Shown here one piece after another: positions 53,001-60,362 of a stretch of 64,000 bases of DNA (position 1 is the stretch's first letter; the number at the start of each line of letters is the position of its first letter). The position numbers and the translations under genes are program-made. Source of the stretch: Bifidobacterium pluvialisilvae. GTDB lineage: Bacteria; Actinomycetota; Actinomycetes; Actinomycetales; Bifidobacteriaceae. The stretch is taken from NCBI RefSeq assembly GCF_019331695.1, contig NZ_JAHBBI010000004.1, positions 124,001 through 188,000 on the forward strand, read 5' to 3'. Under the pieces are notes generated by a model. That model was given only the letters and a program-made list of their open reading frames with translations. It had not been told where the DNA came from and searched no databases.

Positions 53001-54152
53001 AAGGCCGACGGCGTCGCGGCATCGCTGCCGGAATCGGCCGTGGGCCTGTTCATCGGCGACCATGCGCGGGAATACGAGAACGCGGTTGTCGGCGAGGCAT
53101 GGCTGTTTCCGAACACTGACGGCGATGACGAGGGCGACGTGCCCTGGCCACGGCCGTTGGACGCCACCGTATCGGCGGCGCTGCGCCGCAGCGCGCAGGC
53201 GGTGGAACATGCACGACGGCGCGCCGCCTCGGAACCCGCGGACGGCCAAAATCCCGAAAACACCCGAAACCCCGGGGCCGCGCTGGACGGCACCCTGCTC
53301 GCCCACGCCCGGCGCCTCGTCGAATCCGGTCTGGCGGGGGAGCGGGGCCACGGCGATGCGGAACCGGACGGCATCGCCCGGCTCCGCGCCGAAGGCGAAC
53401 GCATCCTCGCATCCGGCCGCCAGAACGTCACCGCCATCCAGGCGCGTTCGTCGGCGATGGAACATCACGACGATCCGGAGGCCGAACGCCGGCTCTGGGC
53501 CGGCATCGTCCGGCCGATTCCGCGCATCGCCTCGCCGAGCGCGCAGGCGGGCACGATCTTCCACGACTGGGCGGCGCGGTTCATCTGTCCCGATGGCGGC
53601 GACGCCATGACCATGTCGATGCGCGACGACATCGCCGCGTCGCGCGCCGCGATGATCGACGACGTCCGTGCGGCGGCGTCGGCATCGGATGATTCGGCGA
53701 CGCCGTCCGACCGCCGACTGCTCGTCTGGAAACGACGGCTCATCGAATCGCCATGGGCGGCGCGTCGCGCCGCATGGGCGGAACGGTCCATCGTCGCCGC
53801 CATCACAGGCCCCGACGGTCGCCGCCGCATCATCAACGGCAAGCTCGACGCCGTGTTCCACGGCGGGCTCGACCAGGACGACCCGTCCAAACGGTTCACC
53901 GTCGTCGACTGGAAGACCGGCCGCAAGCCGCACGACACGCAGGACATCGCCAACAGACTTGCCCAGCTCGACATGTATCGGCTACTGTTGTCGCGAATCG
54001 AGGGAGTGCCGCTGGCCAGCATCGACGCCACGCTGTACTACCTCAGCGTCGACGACGCCGGGGCGCGAGAACTGCATGCCCTGCCCAAGGAGGAGGCCGA
54101 GATCATCGGCGAACTCGACGGCGGCATACCCCCGCAGTCGGACGACGACTAA
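50073..54152 (+). CDS. UvrD-type helicase-nuclease, AdnB-like subunit
   Basis: A 1359-residue partner of the preceding gene. The motor is complete: Walker A VVAGAGSGKTYTMT (about 26-39), LTFTRKAASELLSRV (Ia), VFLDEYQDTS (motif II), GDPFQSIYAWRGA (motif III), SQTRRNSRI (IV), VTLMTIHQSKGLEWDAV (V) and YVALTRARY (VI). The C-terminal RecB-type nuclease has FTVVDWKTGRKP. Both subunits thus keep nuclease motifs, the layout of mycobacterial AdnAB rather than RecBCD. The start ATG 50073 has GGAGG at 50061-50065 and overlaps the previous stop. The expected role is end resection for recombination. Confidence 0.9.
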   Translation: MTTFTDTAEQAAVINAPAGENVLVVAGAGSGKTYTMTRRIISLIERGVPAERILGLTFTRKAASELLSRVSAAVMEHSAQTHGTSDGSGDAYDPDRAFLKPDIFTYDAFFQSIVRQYGLLVGMDQNTQPLSEAGAYQLAGDVVGRHMTTLFGADDDTADDSADDSAPTVDDGADLGAFPTLTGQLMTLSHAISDAMIGGDVMTFHDAVERVRRWDGAFVARLTAVIGDEPVPSEKPKTGRPPRRLKKDTDESYAKKLAEYEARCREATHQLALHHCGRLLASTRRRELLLTLAEEFHTAKRQANMAEFSDFTIAAFQLVRRFPSIGEEYRRRYSHVFLDEYQDTSTTQATLLAALFHVEHGDDADGPHTAVNAVGDPFQSIYAWRGASPGAFRMFQRDFDMDEHRRPYALSQTRRNSRIVLEAANDLTIPLRRAPGRPGSSLMREVDVTPLHPMDDAPLGTLGVQGYTNLGQEIDAVVRFVRQAIALHGVDATTGERRPGTHVAVLFRSKIPLPLYRDALETAGLTCEVVGYSALLERPEIRDLMALLHAVADHTDTAALMRLMATPRFALGADDLKAVAALADRRNLEYRYRALVEAGLASGDEPRGEWPAVVKAHRNDVPNGVFLADLLMTEGVERLLESAAGISRRGVSLLVEVSRMLRSVESATHRPLADVLHVAVEALGLDIDCVVAQSMSGGTGRNPTDARASIDAIIDLANTYLQELPDGIAPSLRGFVSWVDALGTVPEASQGMSSGKAGVTLMTIHQSKGLEWDAVAVVGLKKRGFPSSQGDNLNVGIDGERLGGVVTSSDGHRVWDPPEYHETARTWLMNPTAVPVPMRVDAAILPRFPHDMDIASDPVAALDAMGTAERVAAEAFAPEVPDSDSAADRSARFLSQEEEYGRRLHADERRLMYVALTRARYDALLTFSSCGDMACVPDDDAKPLDAEKTASNFWMEVHEAFATHADAVSRPSNVDPKADGVAASLPESAVGLFIGDHAREYENAVVGEAWLFPNTDGDDEGDVPWPRPLDATVSAALRRSAQAVEHARRRAASEPADGQNPENTRNPGAALDGTLLAHARRLVESGLAGERGHGDAEPDGIARLRAEGERILASGRQNVTAIQARSSAMEHHDDPEAERRLWAGIVRPIPRIASPSAQAGTIFHDWAARFICPDGGDAMTMSMRDDIAASRAAMIDDVRAAASASDDSATPSDRRLLVWKRRLIESPWAARRAAWAERSIVAAITGPDGRRRIINGKLDAVFHGGLDQDDPSKRFTVVDWKTGRKPHDTQDIANRLAQLDMYRLLLSRIEGVPLASIDATLYYLSVDDAGARELHALPKEEAEIIGELDGGIPPQSDDD

Positions 54153-54291
54153 GCGAGCGGAAGCCAGGCCGCCCCATACGGACGCGTCGCGTACGACGGC
54201 CGTCCGGAGGGAATCCCTGCCCATCGGATTGGACGCGGGGCGGCTGGTTCGATGGCGACTCATCCGTATGATCGCATCCGAGGAAACGATT

Positions 54292-55638
54292 ATGTCGAAT
54301 TCGCAGCCGAACGCATCGCGCCAGACCATCCGCAGGAACCCGTCGGGCAGGCGGCGTTCCCCCTACGCAATCATCTTCCGCACCCCCGGGGCCAAGGCGT
54401 TCTCCGCGGCCGCCGCCGTGGCCAGGCTGCCCATCTCGATGATGGGGCTGGGCATCGTGCTGGCCCTCAATCACATCTACGGCAACTGGACCACCGCCGG
54501 CGCCATGAGCGCCGTGTACGTGCTGTCGGCCGCGGTGGTCACGCCGTTCTACGCGCGACTGTTCGACCGGTTCGGACAGCGTCGCGTCGGCCGCGTCGCG
54601 CTCATGCTCCAGGTCGTGGCCATGCTGTCGTTCGCCTTGGGGGCGTTGCTGCGCGTCCCCATCCCCACACTGTTCGTGCTGGCCGTGCTCATGGGCGTCA
54701 CCCAGTTCGCGTTCGGGGCGCTCGTGCGCACCCGGTGGGCGTGGGCCCTGCGTGGCGAGAAGGACGATACGCTCCTCAACGCCGCCTACGCCTTCGAATC
54801 GGCCGTCGACGAGACGGTGTTCGTGCTCGGGCCTATTTTGGCCGCGTTCCTCGCCACATCGGTGCATCCCGTCTCGCAGCTGGTCGTGCCGGCGTTGTGC
54901 GCGCTGTGCGGCGGCATGGCGTTCTTCTCGCTGAAGTCCACGCAGCCGCCGGTGATTGCCACACCGGCCGAAGTGCCGCAGAGCGGCGAGGGCGGCGTGG
55001 TGTCGGACGGCGGCAACGTCCGCGACGGCGTCGCCACGCGCAGGATCGGCACCCGCCGCCACGTGCGGAGCGCGCTGCTGTACCCCGGGATCGCCCTGCT
55101 CGTCCTCGTGTTCGTGGCGTTCAACATGAGCTTCTCCGCGTTCGACGTGTCGGTGACGGCCATCACCAAATCCATGGGGCTGGAGAGGATCGTCGGCCTG
55201 CAGCTGGCCCTGTTCGCCGTCGGATCGCTCGTCGGCGCGCTTGTGTTCGGCTCGCTGCGGCTCAAGGGGTCGCATTGGAGCCACATGGTGATTCTGCTCG
55301 CCGTGCTGTCCGTATGGTATGTGGGATTCCGCCTGAGCGCCGACAACCTCGTCGTGCTCGGCATCCTCGAGGTGTTCGCCGGCCTGTTCGTGGCCCCGTC
55401 ATTCGCCACCGGCAATCTCATCGTCAAGGACATCGTGCCCGACGAGTCCCTGACCGAGGGGCTCTCATGGCTCAACACCGGCAATTCGGTCGGCGTCTCC
55501 CTCGGCTCGTCGGTCGCCGGCGTCGTGCTCGACGCCTTCGGCCCCCATGCCGGCATGTGGATCCCGTTCGCCGCCACCGCCTGCTCCGTGCCCCTCGCCG
55601 CCCTCGCCTGGCTGCTCGCCCGCCGTCGCCGCCGATAA
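54292..55638 (+). CDS. MFS transporter
   Basis: A 448-residue, 12-helix major facilitator. The loop between helices 2 and 3 has ARLFDRFGQRRVGR, the family's motif A. A long polar loop in the middle (about 215-255) contains many Gly, Arg and Asp. The overall look is that of drug or metabolite exporters with no marked substrate. The start ATG 54292 follows GAGGAAACG. It is 139 bases after the helicase pair and immediately upstream of a 128-bp repeat. Confidence 0.85.
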   Translation: MSNSQPNASRQTIRRNPSGRRRSPYAIIFRTPGAKAFSAAAAVARLPISMMGLGIVLALNHIYGNWTTAGAMSAVYVLSAAVVTPFYARLFDRFGQRRVGRVALMLQVVAMLSFALGALLRVPIPTLFVLAVLMGVTQFAFGALVRTRWAWALRGEKDDTLLNAAYAFESAVDETVFVLGPILAAFLATSVHPVSQLVVPALCALCGGMAFFSLKSTQPPVIATPAEVPQSGEGGVVSDGGNVRDGVATRRIGTRRHVRSALLYPGIALLVLVFVAFNMSFSAFDVSVTAITKSMGLERIVGLQLALFAVGSLVGALVFGSLRLKGSHWSHMVILLAVLSVWYVGFRLSADNLVVLGILEVFAGLFVAPSFATGNLIVKDIVPDESLTEGLSWLNTGNSVGVSLGSSVAGVVLDAFGPHAGMWIPFAATACSVPLAALAWLLARRRRR

Positions 55639-55645
55639 TCGCGCT

Positions 55646-55773
55646 CGTCACCGTTTTCACCGCGATTGTCGGTTGTTCGTCGAAATCGGACGCAACACGC
55701 CGGTGAAGCCCCCTTGTTCGCGGTGAAATCGGCGAACAACCGCAATACGGTGAAAACGGCGAACGATGATCGG
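55646..55773. repeat. 128-bp direct repeat, copy A
   Basis: Near-identical to 56627-56754 (three mismatches by eye). Each copy folds on itself: GTTTTCACCG near the left end is inverted as CGGTGAAAAC near the right, with GGTTGTTCG inverted as CGAACAACC inside. Copy A begins 7 bases after the MFS stop. Confidence 0.9.
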
Positions 55774-55869
55774 TGGCGGTTATCCACATTCATGAGGCGA
55801 GGGTGGTCCGTTCGTTCACATCACCGTAGCATCCGTCTGCGCCCGTGCGAACGCATATATGGTTGCCGT

Positions 55870-56550
55870 ATGAGACGCAATGAGGCAGTGGACCGGCTCG
55901 TCGACAGGTCACATCGGGAACGACGGTGCATGTATGGTCGCGACGATGCGGAACGCAAACGGCTGCGGAGACGATTGCAGGTCGGGGACCTCATCTCCCC
56001 TTTTCCGAAGTTCTATGCGGAGCCACGGTATTGGCGAAGTCTGACGTATCGGGAACGGATACTGCATGTGTTGCGGACCGATGCCTTGTGCCATCCCGGA
56101 CGAACATACTGCGGTCCTTCCGCCGCGGCGGTATGGGGACTCACCGATTCGATGTCCGTGTGCGAATCCATCCATATCGTCGACGGCCGACGCAGGCGCA
56201 ACGGTGCCGGCGGACGATACCGCTTCCACTACCGGAGACGATATACCTCGCTGCCATACGACGGCATGCAGGTCACGTCGTTGCCGGAGACGCTGTTCGA
56301 CTGCATTCGGTATCTGGATTTTCCACAGGCGTTGGCGATATTGGATACGTCGCTTCGCCGGTATCCGACCGACATCGCGCATATCCGTGACATCTTCCGA
56401 TCATATGGGCATCGCAAGGGGATCCGGTATGCCGTACTGGTGCTTGAATATGTCGACGGACGGAGCGCGAACGGAGGGGAGTCCGTCCTGCGTGGCCATC
56501 CACACCACCATGGCCGAGGTGTTCGACGGGACGTTGCGTACCAAGCTTGA
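55870..56550 (+). pseudogene. Truncated DUF559-type protein, nuclease domain missing
   Basis: A 226-residue ORF matching the N-terminal half of the DUF559 layout seen at 2756-3643: a winged-helix-like start, VTSLPETLFDCIRYLDFPQAL as counterpart of VSLPDVWMHYAAVLSLEEL, and LRRYPTDIAHI. It reaches GGESVLR, where the nuclease domain should begin, and then runs into unrelated basic sequence and stops. Visible GC is lower than in its neighbours, suggesting transfer. The start ATG 55870 has no good ribosome site. The gene lies between two copies of a 128-bp repeat. It could still be expressed as a small protein; decay is the simpler reading. Confidence 0.55.
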
Positions 56551-56626
56551 GTTGGCCGGCGTGCCACGTGTATCGGTTCCGGAGCCGCTCGCCCGGCGTT
56601 GGCGTCGCCGGTAGTCCCGTCTCGTC

Positions 56627-56754
56627 CGTCACTGTTTTCACCGCGATTGTCGGTTGTTCGTCGAAATCGGACGCAACACGCCGGTGAAGACCCCTTGTTC
56701 GCGGTGAAATCGGCGAACAACCGCAATACGGTGAAAACGACGAACGATGATCGG
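56627..56754. repeat. 128-bp direct repeat, copy B
   Basis: Second copy, 981 bases from the first, ending 26 bases before the next MFS start, so it occupies that gene's promoter region. See copy A for structure. Confidence 0.9.
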
Positions 56755-56780
56755 CCACATCGCGTGCGTAGGATGGGCGT

Positions 56781-58088
56781 ATGGAGCAGAATACGAGCGT
56801 TGCCGCGGGCGTGACGCGCAAGGGCGGCGCGAAGGCGTACGCGATATGGGGTGCCGCCATGCTCGGCTACGTGTTCGCCGTCACCTGCCGGTCGTCGATG
56901 TCGGCCACCGGCATCACCGCGGCCGAACACTTCCACACCACCAGCACCGCGCTGTCGATGTTCCTCTACCTGCAGCTGTTCGTCTACGCGATCATGCAGA
57001 TACCGGCCGGCGTGCTGCTCGACCGGTTCGGCGCGCGGAAGCTCATCGCCAGCGGCGGCTTCCTCATGGCGTTCGGACAGATGATGATGGCCGTCGCGCC
57101 CATCACCCCTCTGGCGATCATCGGCCGCGGCATCGTCGGCATGGGCGACGCCATGACGTTCATCTCCGTCATCCGACTCGTCTCCGCATGGTTTCCCCTC
57201 ACCCAGGTGCCGCTCATGAACCAGCTGACCTCCATGCTCGGCGGCATAGGGCAGATCATCTCCATCTACCCGTTCGTCTGGCTGCTGGACCTCACCGGCT
57301 GGCAGGCGGCCTTCCTCTCCCTCACCGGCGTCGGCATATGCATCGCATCCTGCGTGCTCCTCGGCGTACGCGACGACCCCCGGCAGCGCGGACGCCGGCA
57401 CGAGCGGCCCCAAGGCGGCATGAGGGCCGCGCTCGACGGCCTGCGCGCCGCGGTGAAGACCCCCGGCACCTTCTGCGGATTCTGGGTGCACGCCACCACA
57501 TGGTTCTCCATCAACATGATGAACCAGCTCTGGGGATTCCCGTTCCTGCTCGCCGTCGAACACTGGTCCAAGGCGCAGGCCAGCGCCTACCTCGCCATCG
57601 GCATGGTCATCAACGTCGCCTGGGCACTCATCATGGGCCGCGTCGCCGGACTCCACCCCATCCACGGCCGCGCCGCCATCGTCTACACCACCGTCGGCGC
57701 GCAGATCGTCTGCTGGACGATACTCCTGCTCACCCCCGGACCGCATCCCGCATGGTTCATGTGGGTGCTGCTGCTCGCCATCTCCAGCGGCGGCCCCGCC
57801 TCGAACATCGCCTTCGACTTCGCCCGTGACACCAACCGTCCCGAAAACCTCGGCGCCGCCACAGGATTCGCCAACACCGGCGGATTCCTCTCCTCTGCCA
57901 TCGTGTTCCTCGGCGTCGGACTCATGCTCGACGCGCAGGGCGCCACCGATCCCGGCCTGTACACCGACCATGTGATGCGCGTGGCCGTGCTCATCCAATA
58001 CCCGCTCTGGGCGTTCGGGCTCATCGCCTTCACCGTCATGCTGCCGCGCACCATGACGGTGTTGCGCCGGCGCTTCCACCGCGACTAA
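56781..58088 (+). CDS. MFS transporter (ACS/NNP-like)
   Basis: A 435-residue, 12-helix major facilitator beginning with a short polar N-terminus. Helix 1 contains YVFAVTCRSSMSATGITAA. The motif A loop is GVLLDRFGARKLIASGG, and helix 4 has RGIVGMGDAMTFISVIRLVSAWFP. These fit the anion:cation and nitrate-type branches, which include transporters of organic anions; the substrate is not known. The start ATG 56781 has TAGGAT upstream. It precedes dapB by 62 bases but has no known link with it. Confidence 0.85.
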   Translation: MEQNTSVAAGVTRKGGAKAYAIWGAAMLGYVFAVTCRSSMSATGITAAEHFHTTSTALSMFLYLQLFVYAIMQIPAGVLLDRFGARKLIASGGFLMAFGQMMMAVAPITPLAIIGRGIVGMGDAMTFISVIRLVSAWFPLTQVPLMNQLTSMLGGIGQIISIYPFVWLLDLTGWQAAFLSLTGVGICIASCVLLGVRDDPRQRGRRHERPQGGMRAALDGLRAAVKTPGTFCGFWVHATTWFSINMMNQLWGFPFLLAVEHWSKAQASAYLAIGMVINVAWALIMGRVAGLHPIHGRAAIVYTTVGAQIVCWTILLLTPGPHPAWFMWVLLLAISSGGPASNIAFDFARDTNRPENLGAATGFANTGGFLSSAIVFLGVGLMLDAQGATDPGLYTDHVMRVAVLIQYPLWAFGLIAFTVMLPRTMTVLRRRFHRD

Positions 58089-58150
58089 TCGTGGTCTTCG
58101 GCCATACTGGTACCCAGAACGAAAACAGAACCATATATAAAGGAGCTGTC

Positions 58151-58897
58151 ATGATCAAGGTTTCCGTAGTCGGCGCCAAAGGCCGTATGGGAGGCAACGT
58201 CGTCAACGCCGTCAACGACGCCGCCGACACCGAACTCGCCCTCGCGCTCGACGCCGGCGACGACCTCACCCGCATCACCCCGGAGAACACCGACGTCGTC
58301 GTCGAATTCACCGTGCCGTCCGTCTCATTGAACAACGTGCTCGCCCTCATCGGCCAGGGCGTCGACGTGGTCGTCGGCACCACCGGCTGGACCGACGAGA
58401 AGCTCGACCAGGTGCGCGCCGCCCTCGCCAAGGCCCCGCGCAAGGACCAGGCCGTGTTCATCGCCCCCAACTTCGCCATCTCCGCCGTGCTCACCGACTA
58501 CTTCGCCGGCATCGCCGCCAAATACTTCGAATCCGCCGAAGTCGTCGAAATGCACCATCCCAACAAGGTCGACGCCCCCAGCGGCACCGCCATCCACACC
58601 GCGCACACCATCGCCGAGGCGCGCAAGGCCGCCGGGCTCGCCCCCGTGCCCGACGCCACCGAAACCGATGGCGGCTCCCGTGGCCAGGTCGTCGACGGCA
58701 TCCACGTGCACGCCGTACGCCTCCGCGGCCTCAACGCCCACGAGGAGGTGCTGCTCGGCAACCCCGGCGAACAGCTCGTCATCCGTTCCGACTGCTTCGA
58801 CCGCGGCTCGTTCATGCCCGGCGTCCTCCTCGCCGTACGCAACGTGAGCTCCCATCCGGGGTTGACCATCGGACTCGACAACTTCCTCTCCCTGTAG
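58151..58897 (+). CDS. dapB: 4-hydroxy-tetrahydrodipicolinate reductase
   Basis: A 248-residue NAD(P)H-dependent reductase of the lysine and diaminopimelate pathway, using the product of DapA. The nucleotide-binding loop is VVGAKGRMGG at the start; VVVGTTGW lies near residue 77, and the substrate-binding EMHHPNKVDAPSGTA near 132-146. The start ATG 58151 follows AAAGGAGCTGTC. Length is normal. dapA follows 502 bases later on the same strand; the gap holds two folded elements. Confidence 0.97.
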   Translation: MIKVSVVGAKGRMGGNVVNAVNDAADTELALALDAGDDLTRITPENTDVVVEFTVPSVSLNNVLALIGQGVDVVVGTTGWTDEKLDQVRAALAKAPRKDQAVFIAPNFAISAVLTDYFAGIAAKYFESAEVVEMHHPNKVDAPSGTAIHTAHTIAEARKAAGLAPVPDATETDGGSRGQVVDGIHVHAVRLRGLNAHEEVLLGNPGEQLVIRSDCFDRGSFMPGVLLAVRNVSSHPGLTIGLDNFLSL

Positions 58898-58998
58898 TCG
58901 GAGAACAACGGAGCGTCGTCGGCGCTGCGGGGGACTCGACGTATGGCATACGCCTTCGTCCCCTGCGCCTTGACGCCGCACGCGGTATTCTCCGACTA
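58895..58998. other. 104-base extended hairpin just after dapB
   Basis: TAGTCGGAGAA (58895-58905, starting in the dapB stop) is exactly inverted at 58988-58998. Inside are further paired segments in matching order: GCGTC/GACGC, GGCGC/GCGCC, GGGGAC/GTCCCC and CGTAT/ATACG. No T-run follows, so it is not a simple terminator. Confidence 0.75.
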
Positions 58999-59066
58999 GG
59001 CTGTGGAGCGGTCGCGATGGGGTTACTGCGGCGTCAAGCTCTGATTGAGGCGAGAAGGTATCGGAA

Positions 59067-59166
59067 CCACCCCCAGTCCGCCTTGCGGCGGACAGCCCCC
59101 GCCAGCGGGGGCGGGCACCATGCTCCCGCTGGCGGGAGCTGTCATGCGCAGCATGACTGAGGGTGG
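59067..59166. repeat. Mirrored four-hairpin repeat element
   Basis: CCACCCCCA, hairpin GTCCGCC/GGCGGAC (59076-59093), hairpin GCCCCCGC/GCGGGGGC (59095-59112), hairpin GCTCCCGC/GCGGGAGC (59122-59139), hairpin GTCATGC/GCATGAC (59141-59157), TGAGGGTGG. The second half mirrors the first. It lies in the 58898-59399 gap; the rest of that gap after 59166 shows nothing I recognise. Confidence 0.85.
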
Positions 59167-59399
59167 CGGGACACATCCACAGCTCGCAGACCTCGATTCG
59201 TCTGACCGTTGGAATGAGGATGCGTTGCTCAAGCGTAGGCAACGGGGAAGTCTGCCAGGCTATGCCAAGCAGACTCCGGAGTGAGGCCGAACGGCCTTGA
59301 GCGTCTTGAGCAACGCATACCCCCATCCCCTCCCGCTGCGCATGTTCGCAATGCGGAAACATCGCGTGCTCGTCTTCGGCGGTAGCTAAGTTGAGCAGT

Positions 59400-60305
59400 A
59401 TGAGTGACGGTACTATGCATCTCCTTGACCCCGCCCCGTTCGGGCGCATCCTTCCCGCCATGGTCACCCCGATGACCTCCGACGGCAGCGTGGACTACGA
59501 GGCCGCGCAGAACCTCGCCAGGCATCTGGTAGCCGACGGCGCGGACGGTCTGGTGGTCAACGGCACCACGGGCGAGTCCCCGGTGACGCATATGGACGAG
59601 AAGGTGGCCCTGGTCAAGGCCGTCAAGGAGGCCGTCGACGTGCCGGTCATCTCCGGCGCGGGCTCCAACGACACCGCGCATACCGTCCGCATGGTGGAAC
59701 AGACCCAGGAGGCGGGCGCCGACGCGGTGCTCGTCGTCATGCCGTATTACTCGCGTCCAAGCCAGGACGGCATCGTCGGCCACTACAAGGCCGTGGACGA
59801 AGTGGCCGAAAAGCCCATCATCGTCTACGACGTGCCCGGGCGCACCGGCCTGAAGGTCTCCATCGAGACCTACGACCGTCTGGCCGAACTCGACCACGTC
59901 AAGGCCGTCAAGGACGCCACCGGCGACCTCGCCGCCGCCGTGGAGAAGCAGCAGCGCACCGGCCTCGCTTGGTATTCCGGCGACGACGGCCTGTTCCTCC
60001 CCTTCCTGTCCATCGGAGCGGTCGGCATCATCTCCGTCATCGCGCATGCGGCAGCCAACCCGATGCGCCGGCTCGTCGAAGCGTTCGACTCCGGCGACAT
60101 CGCCACGGCGCGCCGCCTCGCCAACCAGCTGGCCCCGCTCGTGCACTCCCTGAACGGCGACGGCTACCAGGCCGTCATGGCCAAGGCCGCATGCAAGATC
60201 AAGGGCTACATCCCCAACACCACGATGCGTCTGCCCAACATCGGTCCCAACGCCAAGCAGATGGCCAAGGCCGAGGAGGGCATCCGCGCCGCCGGCCTGC
60301 TCTAG
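59400..60305 (+). CDS. dapA: 4-hydroxy-tetrahydrodipicolinate synthase
   Basis: A 301-residue TIM-barrel aldolase joining pyruvate and aspartate semialdehyde in the lysine and diaminopimelate pathway. The active site is intact: Thr56-Thr57 in VNGTTGES, Tyr143 in VYDVPGRTG, and the Schiff-base Lys171 in VKAVKDATGD. ATG 59400 is the best start by family length, although no ribosome site is obvious; TTG 59391 and ATG 59415 are alternatives. It lies between dapB and RNase J, the usual actinobacterial order. Confidence 0.96.
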   Translation: MSDGTMHLLDPAPFGRILPAMVTPMTSDGSVDYEAAQNLARHLVADGADGLVVNGTTGESPVTHMDEKVALVKAVKEAVDVPVISGAGSNDTAHTVRMVEQTQEAGADAVLVVMPYYSRPSQDGIVGHYKAVDEVAEKPIIVYDVPGRTGLKVSIETYDRLAELDHVKAVKDATGDLAAAVEKQQRTGLAWYSGDDGLFLPFLSIGAVGIISVIAHAAANPMRRLVEAFDSGDIATARRLANQLAPLVHSLNGDGYQAVMAKAACKIKGYIPNTTMRLPNIGPNAKQMAKAEEGIRAAGLL

Positions 60306-60362
60306 GCCGAACCAGCGTCGTCTTCGCAGAGGCGAAGGCAAGAAAACAAGAAAACAACAAGA

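Noticed and set aside
56066-56614. Out-of-frame continuation of the truncated DUF559 gene as a programmed frameshift
   Set aside because: The alternative frame does not restore the nuclease domain and no slippery site was seen.
55646-56754. Insertion sequence with a transposase
   Set aside because: The enclosed ORF matches the N-terminal part of DUF559 proteins and shows no transposase motif.
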